A stretch of 64,000 bases of DNA. Source: Pseudomonas caricapapayae (GTDB taxonomy: Bacteria > Pseudomonadota > Gammaproteobacteria > Pseudomonadales > Pseudomonadaceae). The position numbers were made by a program, and so were the translations under genes. The stretch covers positions 62,001 through 126,000 of the forward strand of contig NZ_LJPW01000144.1 of assembly GCF_001400735.1 (NCBI RefSeq), written 5' to 3'. The notes beneath the pieces are model-generated. The model was not told where the DNA came from. It worked only from the letters and a program-made list of their open reading frames with translations, and made no database searches. Shown here one piece after another: positions 57,101-63,202 of the stretch. Each line of letters starts with the position of its first letter. Positions within the stretch are counted from its first letter, which is position 1.

Positions 57101-57244
57101 TACCGCACGCCGGTGCAGATCAACGACGAGGGCAAACTGTATGTGGAGCGCGTCCGCTGGCCGCGCGTCCACCTCATGCCCTACGACGATATGGACGCAC
57201 TGGTGGCGGCACTGGAGGCGATGGGGCTGAGGCGGGTTGACTGA
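51119..57244 (+). CDS. Giant dermonecrotic-type toxin with tandem Tiki/ChaN-like domains
   Basis: About 2041 residues from ATG 51119 (GGAAAG upstream); a TTG at 51044 is a weaker alternative. Residues 1-30 are Pro/Thr/Leu-rich; about 50-1000 resembles the helical dermonecrotic-toxin N-region common in Pseudomonas (DUF6543-type, from memory). Two hydrophobic stretches (about 995-1065) could insert in membranes; about 1110-1270 is beta-rich. Two homologous units follow (about 1281-1640 and 1655-2041). The second has GxxH (Gly1743-His1746), Glu1773 and GxxH (Gly1883-His1886), as in Tiki/TraB/EreA/ChaN proteins. The first keeps Glu1402 but has Pro1375 and Leu1523 at the His positions. No signal peptide, T6SS partner or immunity gene is adjacent. 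The export route and target are unknown; HopAC1-like naming is possible but unchecked. Confidence 0.82.
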   Translation: MTQTLPPLALAPQTLTPVPLKPADTWPAAADALNRLDELRTLLAAELEALPGPEDALLTAIDGSEVSERELEIFSLLQQIDNYWTDPGESGESRRDRLVPALQRALRDEACVRIHERDLESGYLACLPDSSGPALTYSSLQVQLHDDEQVEMAGVLAISQDLGRTLLMLPGLGIMGFDTQAVMIATLARWLSTPTLRGALLNNLEKRYQDRLTGIIQDADLYLEPFTTADVQLQPVTTTPFVHAFDRLLNKQRNDARYACERADVADRQKRQLLIQEAIGMPGLFGPAAMLELRELTNRQRQYHRELPDWMKIASEDDLQTYAGHLRRYDAAHAAMLSVLGSAASPEQFAETQLRRRLADDLGHDMDPRALTIDTRRTLPSTSETYRVTCSLVELALYGLHPDDEIAGSDFLDHTVITFAGKPLDAVYSDLTPVYLAGLIDELDLRARFGEFQRKAYQKEHNRQMLRALARTRLTALSWAAKMQGHIQRDDFATVAALTSPTTAAPAPTLRVQQIKLNDRHVMARLLVFRKQNAQGQTQRLIMAATDAPGQQSFKAFDTETQLLHEVVGWTASPSMCTYLLDQVEVDARPALAEQLEALALKPQPPKNFIQFIDHADCDSALHSFTEEQTRVLLSRQASHTPDWYVRASRAQRRELLALEQAAGGALDNYQAQPNAHAQPFKDYVHQRASQQIARLLNVPAGSVDPDLIVITSERETLTYTEMLLNGYNDSIDPVRASAQTQATFSGPDGLDLSALSPAVVAGSVRGKWLADGYIALVRNTLLNAENAGYTDRRQASVLINQLQMKAAALRSVLKGHIEASQYTWLKQSLDHAHLNDPVVREQYPFYPLQLHIDKPLIGSGLTDIDQLVIPSPLLTHIETVQGCLVVLPTQTRHAALLYTPQAPDGFEFRLFSDFVRSLSTAGMIDYYKDRCRVKARRTLSFFLRDMEKGNANKPPVIPKAFIADLADTCFNRPLERRLRDVEETTTGRNDMLARLIWVSVEIIATALTLPFPPASFAVGSLLSLHDSGQALAALTEGDQQRATAYMLSALFNGIGAGSDLLVGLKGFGGVLHQLEHSHETTPVLRSFQRQSSLPRYEDLYPVELQEQVFLIGKPDVNGHAAVFHASHVASAPPMATGQFAVREAGGAWQPLLPSANAVPRAPSGLRTDLAVDISLDNLPRITEGHARGVVLLNGKRYIGLSGQTFEVQYNTHLGCWQIIDPANPFAFFGKQPVRLNEQGQWLVIDRQRLRGGVLDDAGSYRRLPEGGAGSSTDTLNDYEMPSSMRAHLDVVISKEVFDPTGAGLEVYFETYLTDIRQTFTTLREKLYQDAQDFFARFSPPPRPPLPAYSLPGSVDTLIKHIFTHNNGLVFSEAPKSVASKRLLLLNMPLLAEQRVEILYIEHLLTDKHLTKLARYRKLGNKSRSGSHELKYYLRDTNRGALNNSSTEYDYYHLIKAAHRYGIEVRPFSSSISYPFLGHTVSGATNDPAAALKMSNFFGHKLISHDIGPDSAKRWVALLDQKLATKHDQVPGIAELNGAVSVHVEDIPAGRPTRIRQDAGVPTDERTPIHCDFTIAFSDPAIVAAPLPPVTPLDEVLMRELGSPSIIADGEHWAGQYGFVQGQDEAWLRVPPEDWVADSPLTAIQQSLTDATHDMPLETRTTFHTLANFEKKGLDMEYFFGDPQFESVRNTFAVHRNRLQQDASAISAIPLPPRPVLPVIAARTSTSELLEHLYRQTEGIVVGESHFSVASKKLIIDNLPLLAQQNVKTLYMEHLLTDLHQANLDRFFETGQMSKTLLHDLKVLDRGHHTDPGRVYNFEQLVVKARQHGLEIRAIDCASSYHLKGIAREHSITRQQMMNYFASRTMRKHQEVMGSHKWIALVGNSHSNIYQGVVPGIAELEGGIGLRVVDVAPGLSRGVIHDPGELVLAGITNDKVHIKADYRVEIEVTRSADNVRPARPLTIEQRLFKPGMFLLEQGGGNVQTVVHRARDTWLYRTPVQINDEGKLYVERVRWPRVHLMPYDDMDALVAALEAMGLRRVD

Positions 57245-57253
57245 CGCGCCGGC

Positions 57254-58699
57254 TCAGACAGACGCAATCTTCGGCAAGCGCTGCTCCAGCATCTGGTGCA
57301 GCGCACTCTGCGCAGGCCAGTTACGCATGAACCGCGCCCGGTCACGGGCGTAGGCTGCGGCGAAAGACGATTGCGAGCCGTGCTGCTGCATCGCATCCAG
57401 ATCGATCAGTGCCCAGCGATCACTGTGCCAGAACAGGTTGTGCCCTTTGAAATCGCCGTGGCTGATACGCTCGCGAATGAGCTGTGCGAACAGCTCGTCC
57501 AGCGCCAGCAACTCGGCCTCTGGCGCATCGCCGCTTTCTACATAAGGCGCAAACCGCTCGATGATATCCGGCCCCTCGATAAACTCGGTCACCAGCCAGG
57601 CCTTGCTGCGCAGGCCGAAGAAGCGCTGCTCCCGGACCGCCAGCGGTTTTGGCGTGGCGATGCCGAGAAACATCAGACGATTGCCTTCGCGCCATGAGTG
57701 CCATGCCCGGCTGGGACGCCAGAAGCGCTTGAGCCAGTGACTGAAGCTTTTGATATTGTAACGTTTGATGACCAGAGTACGACCACTGACGTCGACACGA
57801 CCGACACTGGCAGCGCCACCTGTCTTGTACAGAAAGCCCTTGTCGAGCAAGTCATCAGCCTGATCCAGTATCGGCAGCATCGCATGTGCTTCCTCGCGAC
57901 AAATGGCGCGAAATACCGAAGCGTTGTCCTCGACACTGAACAGACTGCAATCGCGCACAGTCTTGCTCATGAAGTCCTTGAGCCGCCAGCTGCGAACCTT
58001 GTCGATCTGCTTTTGCAGCGCTTCCATCGGCAAACCGTGTTCGGCGTTGCTCAACAGATAATGCACCAGCAACTCTTCAGTGAAGGGCTCGAAAGACCTC
58101 GGCAGCTGAGCAAAGAACACGCCCAGGTTTTCCAGCACCTTCTGCCGGGACAGCGGCTTGCCAGCCTGCTCGGCGCGGATGCCTGCACCGTCAATCAGGT
58201 ACAACTGTCCTTTGTGGCGCAACAGGTTGTCCAGATGCAGATCTTCCTGCCACAGGCCTTTTGCGTGTTGCCGGGCAATGGCTGACAACGCCTCGCCGAG
58301 CACGGCTTGCTGCGCGTCTGCCAGCGGTGGCAAATCCTGAACGGCGCTCCAGGCATCGCCCAGGCTTGACGCCTGCTCCAGAAACTCGAACAGCAGCCAG
58401 CCGCCCTCGCCATCCTGCAAACCGTCGGCCAGCAACAGCGGTGTGGTCAGGCCCTGTCCGGAAAGCAGACGCACCCCGGCCAGTTCACGCTGAAAATGCC
58501 GGGCCGCCTTGTCGCCAACCAGCAGTTTTGCCAGAACCGGCCTGCCTCGCCAGACGCCTGCGCCTACATAGCGCTGCCCCGGCAATACCCGCAGCAGCGT
58601 CAACAGTTGCAGTTGTGCCGAACCGGCAGCATCGGCCAGCGTCAGGCTCATCGGTAACTCGGGGGTACGTCCGGCATTCTTGAGTTCAGACAAGCGCAT
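57254..58699 (-). CDS. LPS-locus protein with two kinase-like domains
   Basis: 481 residues from ATG 58699, which overlaps the wapQ-like stop (TGATG). Two tandem kinase folds are readable. The N-lobe/C-lobe set 1 (about 45-175) has LAKLL (Lys58), LWQEDLHLDNLL (Asp153) and YLIDGAG (Asp170). Set 2 (about 295-440) has TLVIKRYN (Lys312), SHGDFKGHNLFW (Asp416) and LIDLDAM (Asp433). It corresponds to the gene after wapQ in P. aeruginosa (PA5006). Substrates are probably core heptose or another sugar; both active sites look usable. It is convergent with the toxin gene, with 9 bases between stops. Confidence 0.82.
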   Translation of the reverse strand: MRLSELKNAGRTPELPMSLTLADAAGSAQLQLLTLLRVLPGQRYVGAGVWRGRPVLAKLLVGDKAARHFQRELAGVRLLSGQGLTTPLLLADGLQDGEGGWLLFEFLEQASSLGDAWSAVQDLPPLADAQQAVLGEALSAIARQHAKGLWQEDLHLDNLLRHKGQLYLIDGAGIRAEQAGKPLSRQKVLENLGVFFAQLPRSFEPFTEELLVHYLLSNAEHGLPMEALQKQIDKVRSWRLKDFMSKTVRDCSLFSVEDNASVFRAICREEAHAMLPILDQADDLLDKGFLYKTGGAASVGRVDVSGRTLVIKRYNIKSFSHWLKRFWRPSRAWHSWREGNRLMFLGIATPKPLAVREQRFFGLRSKAWLVTEFIEGPDIIERFAPYVESGDAPEAELLALDELFAQLIRERISHGDFKGHNLFWHSDRWALIDLDAMQQHGSQSSFAAAYARDRARFMRNWPAQSALHQMLEQRLPKIASV

Positions 58700-59478
58700 C
58701 AACGGGTCTCTTTATCATCGCGGTGTTGAAGGTCTCGTTTGTGAGCGCTGCGCTTGCCCAGACGTGCACTCCAGGCGTCGACCAGCAGACTGTCAGGGGT
58801 GGCTTGCAGGTAAGCGGCCAGCAACTCGCGCCGCTCGGTGTCATTCCACATCGGTGCACGGCGCAGCAGTGGCTCCAGGTCACGGGCAAGGTCGCGCTTG
58901 CCGAAAATCACCGGACGGGTTTTTTCCAGATCGATCAGTTGCGCCTGATACCCACTGCCCACTGCCCGAAGAAAAATATGCTTGGGATAGAAGCAGCCAT
59001 GAACCTGCCCGGCACCGTGCAGCGTGCGGGCCAATTGGCCGCAAGCGTGAAGTATTGCCAGACGCTGTGGGCTATCCATCTGGCCCCACTGCTGTAACAG
59101 TTCGTCGAGATCGGTCCAGCCGTCCAGCGCGCGCGTCATCAGGATCGCACGGTGTTCGCCGTCAACCTTGCGCTCGCCATAAAACACCGCTTGCAGCGCC
59201 GGGATACCCAACTTGCGATAACGGCTGATGTTACGAAACTCACGCGAGAAGGACGGCTCGCCAAACGGATGATGCAACGTGTGAGTCAGATAATTGCTCT
59301 GACGCTTGAGGTAAAAACCCTGACCGTCCAGGTCGAGGCGGAACACGCTGCTCCAGCCGCCACGCCCGGTGTTGGGCTCATCGACGGCATCAAGCCTGAT
59401 ATTCCAAAGCGATTCAAAATCAGCCAGATTATGACGAGCCAGTAAAGGCTGATCGGCACTGGCAATAAAAACGCTCAT
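58699..59478 (-). CDS. wapQ: LPS core heptose kinase-like protein WapQ
   Basis: 259 residues, WaaP-like kinase fold: YLKRQSNYL (Lys), EPSFSREFRNISRYR, VHGCFYPKHIFL (catalytic loop, HG-C instead of HxD) and QLIDLEKTR (metal Asp). The altered catalytic loop raises the question of activity, though the homologous gene product is counted among core kinases in P. aeruginosa. Overlaps neighbours by 1-4 bases. Confidence 0.82.
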   Translation of the reverse strand: MSVFIASADQPLLARHNLADFESLWNIRLDAVDEPNTGRGGWSSVFRLDLDGQGFYLKRQSNYLTHTLHHPFGEPSFSREFRNISRYRKLGIPALQAVFYGERKVDGEHRAILMTRALDGWTDLDELLQQWGQMDSPQRLAILHACGQLARTLHGAGQVHGCFYPKHIFLRAVGSGYQAQLIDLEKTRPVIFGKRDLARDLEPLLRRAPMWNDTERRELLAAYLQATPDSLLVDAWSARLGKRSAHKRDLQHRDDKETR

Positions 59479-60209
59479 TCACGGCCCTCGAAAAAGCTGA
59501 CGATATGTCGAATACGTTTTTTGTCGGAGGCGTTCAAACGCGTTCGTTGACGGTACTGCAAGTAAAAGCGCAGGCGTTGGGTCGCCGACAAGTGATACTT
59601 GGCGACTTTGTCCAGACACGCCAGATCCTTGGTGATCCGATAGCGCAGCATGAAGCTCCACCAGAATGCGCCATTGGGGCAATCGATGAAAAACAGGTGG
59701 CCTTCGTTATCCACTAACAGGTTGCGCCATTTCAAATCGTTATGTGTGAAATGGTTGTCGTGCATGGTCCGGGTAGAGGCCGCCAACTGCCGGCTGATAG
59801 CGTCGACCCAGCTCCGGTCGGCCAGCCGCGAATCCTTGCGCTGAGCCAGCGCAGACAAGTCTTCGGTGTTCGGCAAACCGCGCGTGATCAGTGCGCCGCG
59901 ATCATACGCCGCGCCCTTGCGCTCCAGCCCCCAGGCCACGACCTCGGCCGTGGGGATGCCCCATTTGGCGAAGCGTTTGAGGTTCTGCCATTCGGACTTG
60001 ACCCTGGGTTTGCCCATATAGCGACGCAGGCCTTTGCCCGCACCCACGTAGCGTTTGACGTAGTAATGAACTCCGGAACGCTCGACGCGGATAACGTCGG
60101 AAAGCGGATCGCGGGTCAACTGCTGGCCCTGCAGGGCAAACACGGCATCCAGACTACCGAAATCCTGCTCCAGAAAAGCGTATTCGGGTTCGAGCTTCCA
60201 GCCCGCCAT
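59475..60209 (-). CDS. wapP: LPS core kinase WapP
   Basis: 244 residues. Kinase motifs: YYVKRYVGAGKG (Lys region), KSEWQNLKRF, FTHNDLKWRNLL (HxD catalytic Asp and Asn) and LFFIDCPNGAF (metal Asp). It phosphorylates a core heptose in the P. aeruginosa model. The ATG is coupled to the waaP stop (TGATG). Confidence 0.88.
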   Translation of the reverse strand: MAGWKLEPEYAFLEQDFGSLDAVFALQGQQLTRDPLSDVIRVERSGVHYYVKRYVGAGKGLRRYMGKPRVKSEWQNLKRFAKWGIPTAEVVAWGLERKGAAYDRGALITRGLPNTEDLSALAQRKDSRLADRSWVDAISRQLAASTRTMHDNHFTHNDLKWRNLLVDNEGHLFFIDCPNGAFWWSFMLRYRITKDLACLDKVAKYHLSATQRLRFYLQYRQRTRLNASDKKRIRHIVSFFEGRE

Positions 60210-61015
60210 CAGAGCGCGTCTCCGTAGCGCACTTTACGCTGATACAACTTGTCGGCTTTTTTATCCAGCCAGCTCAGCAGCGCGGCTTCCTTGAGCAGTA
60301 TTTCGCGCAGTGGCTGCTGGAAATAATCCTTGAGAAAACGCAGTTTGTCGCGCTTGGTCAGACCGATATCCAATGCTGAAAAGTACAGCGCGGCCAGGTC
60401 CTTGTTGCGCCAGCGCGGCGTGATCGCCCTGCGCGTCTGGGCGCGGTGCAGGTCGATGACCGACAACCTGAAATCGTCGGCGGTGACCGGCCTGTCTGTG
60501 TGCAACAGGAAGTGACAGATGTAACAGTCGCGATGGTTGACTCCGGCACGGTGCATCATCCCGACCAATCGGGCGACTTCAGCAATGAACGCCCTCTTCA
60601 GGCGAGGCTCGGGCGGTTCGTTGCGCCAGTTGAGGCTGACGTCTTCCAGGCTGGTCGTAGGGGCCAGCTCTTCGGTGACGATAAACGAGTGCTGCGCGGC
60701 AGGGTTGCTGCCACGCTCGCCATAGGCCACAGCGGTCATGGTGGGCACACCGACCTGATGAAGACGCTCGATGGCGTCCCATTCCTTGCCCGCACCCAGC
60801 ACCGGCAGCTTGGCGGTCGCCAGGTTCTTGGCAATCTCGGCCCAGCCGATGCCACGGTGGATCTTGACGAAGTAGCCACGCCCGTTGACCTCGGTGCGCA
60901 GCGTGCGGCGTCCTTCCAGCTCGCGGTAGACTTCGCCGCTCAGGCCTTCGACCTCGGCGAACACATCGCGTCCGGCCCACAGGCTCTTGAACGGTTCAGC
61001 CAGGAACAGCTTCAT
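60209..61015 (-). CDS. waaP: LPS core heptose(I) kinase WaaP
   Basis: Inner-membrane-associated kinase that phosphorylates O4 of heptose I; it is essential in P. aeruginosa for outer-membrane integrity. 268 residues: YFVKIHRG (Lys), EWDAIERL, NHRDCYICHFLL (catalytic HRD) and SVIDLHRAQ (metal site). I used ATG 61015, coupled to the waaG stop; the preceding codon also reads as a possible start. Confidence 0.95.
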   Translation of the reverse strand: MKLFLAEPFKSLWAGRDVFAEVEGLSGEVYRELEGRRTLRTEVNGRGYFVKIHRGIGWAEIAKNLATAKLPVLGAGKEWDAIERLHQVGVPTMTAVAYGERGSNPAAQHSFIVTEELAPTTSLEDVSLNWRNEPPEPRLKRAFIAEVARLVGMMHRAGVNHRDCYICHFLLHTDRPVTADDFRLSVIDLHRAQTRRAITPRWRNKDLAALYFSALDIGLTKRDKLRFLKDYFQQPLREILLKEAALLSWLDKKADKLYQRKVRYGDAL

Positions 61016-62136
61016 CAATAGTGCTCCGCCAGAATCACATCCGCAGCGCGTTGCGGCATGCTGTAAAGGTCCGCTGTGTCAGCAAAGGCCAGGCCATTAC
61101 GGCCCCAGGCACTGCGCGCGGCATCGTCCTGAAGCATGTTCGACAGGTAGCGGTTGAGTTGCGCCTGATCGAACGGTTCGTCCAGCACTCGCCCGCAATC
61201 AGCCTCGGCAATGTAATGGGCATACCCGCAAACCGCGCTGACCAGCACAGGCAAACCGGCGACCAGTGCTTCGAGCAGAACGGTGCCGGTGTTTTCGTTG
61301 TAGGCCGGATGGATCAGCAGATCGGCGCCCAGCAGAAAACGCGGAATATCACTGCGCCCTTTCAGGAACGTCACCTGATCGCCCAGTCCCAGCGTCGTGC
61401 TCTGCAGCTGGAATACTTTGGGGTCGTCCTGACCGATTACAAACAGGCGTGTGCGTTTTTTGAGTTCTGCAGGCAGGGCCGCCAGCGCTTTCAGGCTGCG
61501 ATCCACGCCCTTGGTCTTGAAACCGGAGCCGATCTGCACCAATAACAGGTCATTGTCGGCGAGCCCGAACTCCTTGCGAAAGCCTGCGCGGATGTCAGGG
61601 GCGTCCGGCGGTGCACGGCGATCCGGAGAAATACCAGGTGGCAGCAAGTGAAAGCGCGACAACGGTGTGTCGTAATGCTTGATGAACAGCGGCTGTTGCA
61701 CTTCGGAAATCATCAGCACCTGGGTTTTCGAGTCTCTGGCGAACACGGCGCGCTCATAATCGGCGAAGTGGCGGTAACGCCCCCACTTGCGGTACAGCGG
61801 GCTGCGCAGGTTCTGCGCCTTGTCCTCGAAGCAGCCGTCAGCGGCGTAATACACATCCAGTCCGGGCATCTTGTTGAAACCGATCAGGCGGTCCACCGGG
61901 CGTTTGGCCAGGTCTGCCTCCATCCACGCGCTGAGCTTTTCGTTGCGTCGATGATTGAAGAACGCCTTGACCGGTGCCACCAGCACTTCAAAACCGGGAG
62001 GCACATCGCCCTCCCAGATAAGGGTGTAGACGCGGATCTGATGGCCACGCTGCTGGCACTCAAGCGCAATGCGCATGAAATCGCGCTGCAGGCCACCGAA
62101 CGGGAAGTATTTGTAGAGTACGAAAGCCAGTTGCAT
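61015..62136 (-). CDS. waaG: LPS core glycosyltransferase WaaG
   Basis: GT4 enzyme transferring the first hexose (GalN in Pseudomonas, Glc in enterics) to heptose II. 373 residues: N-terminal KYFPFGGLQRDFMRIA acceptor/membrane region; C-domain VQIGSGFKTKGVDRS and the EX7E motif ENTGTVLLE. The ATG at 62136 overlaps the waaC stop (TGATG). Confidence 0.95.
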   Translation of the reverse strand: MQLAFVLYKYFPFGGLQRDFMRIALECQQRGHQIRVYTLIWEGDVPPGFEVLVAPVKAFFNHRRNEKLSAWMEADLAKRPVDRLIGFNKMPGLDVYYAADGCFEDKAQNLRSPLYRKWGRYRHFADYERAVFARDSKTQVLMISEVQQPLFIKHYDTPLSRFHLLPPGISPDRRAPPDAPDIRAGFRKEFGLADNDLLLVQIGSGFKTKGVDRSLKALAALPAELKKRTRLFVIGQDDPKVFQLQSTTLGLGDQVTFLKGRSDIPRFLLGADLLIHPAYNENTGTVLLEALVAGLPVLVSAVCGYAHYIAEADCGRVLDEPFDQAQLNRYLSNMLQDDAARSAWGRNGLAFADTADLYSMPQRAADVILAEHY

Positions 62137-63200
62137 CAGCCAGGTTCCTTTGCCAGCAACAGCGCGCCCAGTTGGCTCGCTACTCGCTCGGGATTCAAGC
62201 GAGTGAAGCACATCGGCCACTCGCGTTTCAGGTCGAACCGGCGCTGATCGTCAGCGGTCGGTTGGTACGTGCATTTCTTCTGCAGGCAGGGCGTGCAGCC
62301 CGGATAGTCGCTGGCCAGATGCACCTGCGACTTGCCGTAGGCACCGGTGAGGCCGGGATTGGTCGGGCCGAACAGGGAAATGGTCGGGACGTCCAGTGCG
62401 GCGGCCAGATGCCCGATCCCGGTGTCCACCGCAACACAGGCCCGCGCACTGGCCAGTACCCGCGCAACACCTGCCAGATTCAGTCTGGGCAGCACATGCG
62501 CGCTGCTCAGCCCCTCGGCAATGCGCTCGGCGCGGGCCTTCTCGGCCGGGTTACCCCACGGCAGCTGCACGTGCAGACCGCGCGCCGCCATCAGCTCGGC
62601 CAGTTGTCGCCAATACAGCTCGGGCCAGTGCTTGGTGTCCCAGGTCGTGCCATGCAGGAACAGTACAAACGGAGCCTGCAACCTGTCATCCAGCGCCGCC
62701 ATAGGCTTCAGGCCATAGTCTCCTGTCCCGGACGGCTGTGGATAACCCAATGCCTGGGCGAACAACTGACGCAGCCGCTCGACCGCATGCTGTCCGCGCG
62801 CCACCGGGAACGTCCGGTCATAAAACCGGCTGGCGACCGGCTCGCGCGCCGACGCGCGGTCCAGGCCGGCCACGGGGGCGTCAATGTAACGCGTCAGCCA
62901 GGCACTTTTGAACAGGCCCTGAGCATCAATCACCAGGTCATAGCGCTGTTCGCGCACCTGCTGTTTAAAGCGTTGCCACTCACCGGACCTGACTGTCTGC
63001 CAGAGGTTCTTGCGCCAGCGGCGGATCGCCACCGGGATCACCCGGTCGACTGCCGGATGCCAGGCGGGAATCTCGGCGAAACCTTCCTCTACCACCCAGT
63101 CGAAGCGGATCCCGGGCAGCGCCCGTTGCGCATCGGTCAGCGCGGGCAAGGCGTGGATAACGTCACCCAGCGAAGACGTCTTGATCAGCAGTACCCGCAA
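62136..63200 (-). CDS. waaC: LPS heptosyltransferase I WaaC
   Basis: GT9 enzyme adding the first heptose to Kdo2-lipid A from ADP-heptose. 354 residues: MRVLLIKTSSLGDVIHALPAL at the N-terminus (short stretch SLGDVIHALP), catalytic Asp nearby, donor-binding LHGTTWDTKHWP, and DTGIGHLAAALDVPTISLFGPTNPG. The start is 3 bases after the waaF stop. Confidence 0.96.
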   Translation of the reverse strand: MRVLLIKTSSLGDVIHALPALTDAQRALPGIRFDWVVEEGFAEIPAWHPAVDRVIPVAIRRWRKNLWQTVRSGEWQRFKQQVREQRYDLVIDAQGLFKSAWLTRYIDAPVAGLDRASAREPVASRFYDRTFPVARGQHAVERLRQLFAQALGYPQPSGTGDYGLKPMAALDDRLQAPFVLFLHGTTWDTKHWPELYWRQLAELMAARGLHVQLPWGNPAEKARAERIAEGLSSAHVLPRLNLAGVARVLASARACVAVDTGIGHLAAALDVPTISLFGPTNPGLTGAYGKSQVHLASDYPGCTPCLQKKCTYQPTADDQRRFDLKREWPMCFTRLNPERVASQLGALLLAKEPG

Positions 63201-63202
63201 AA

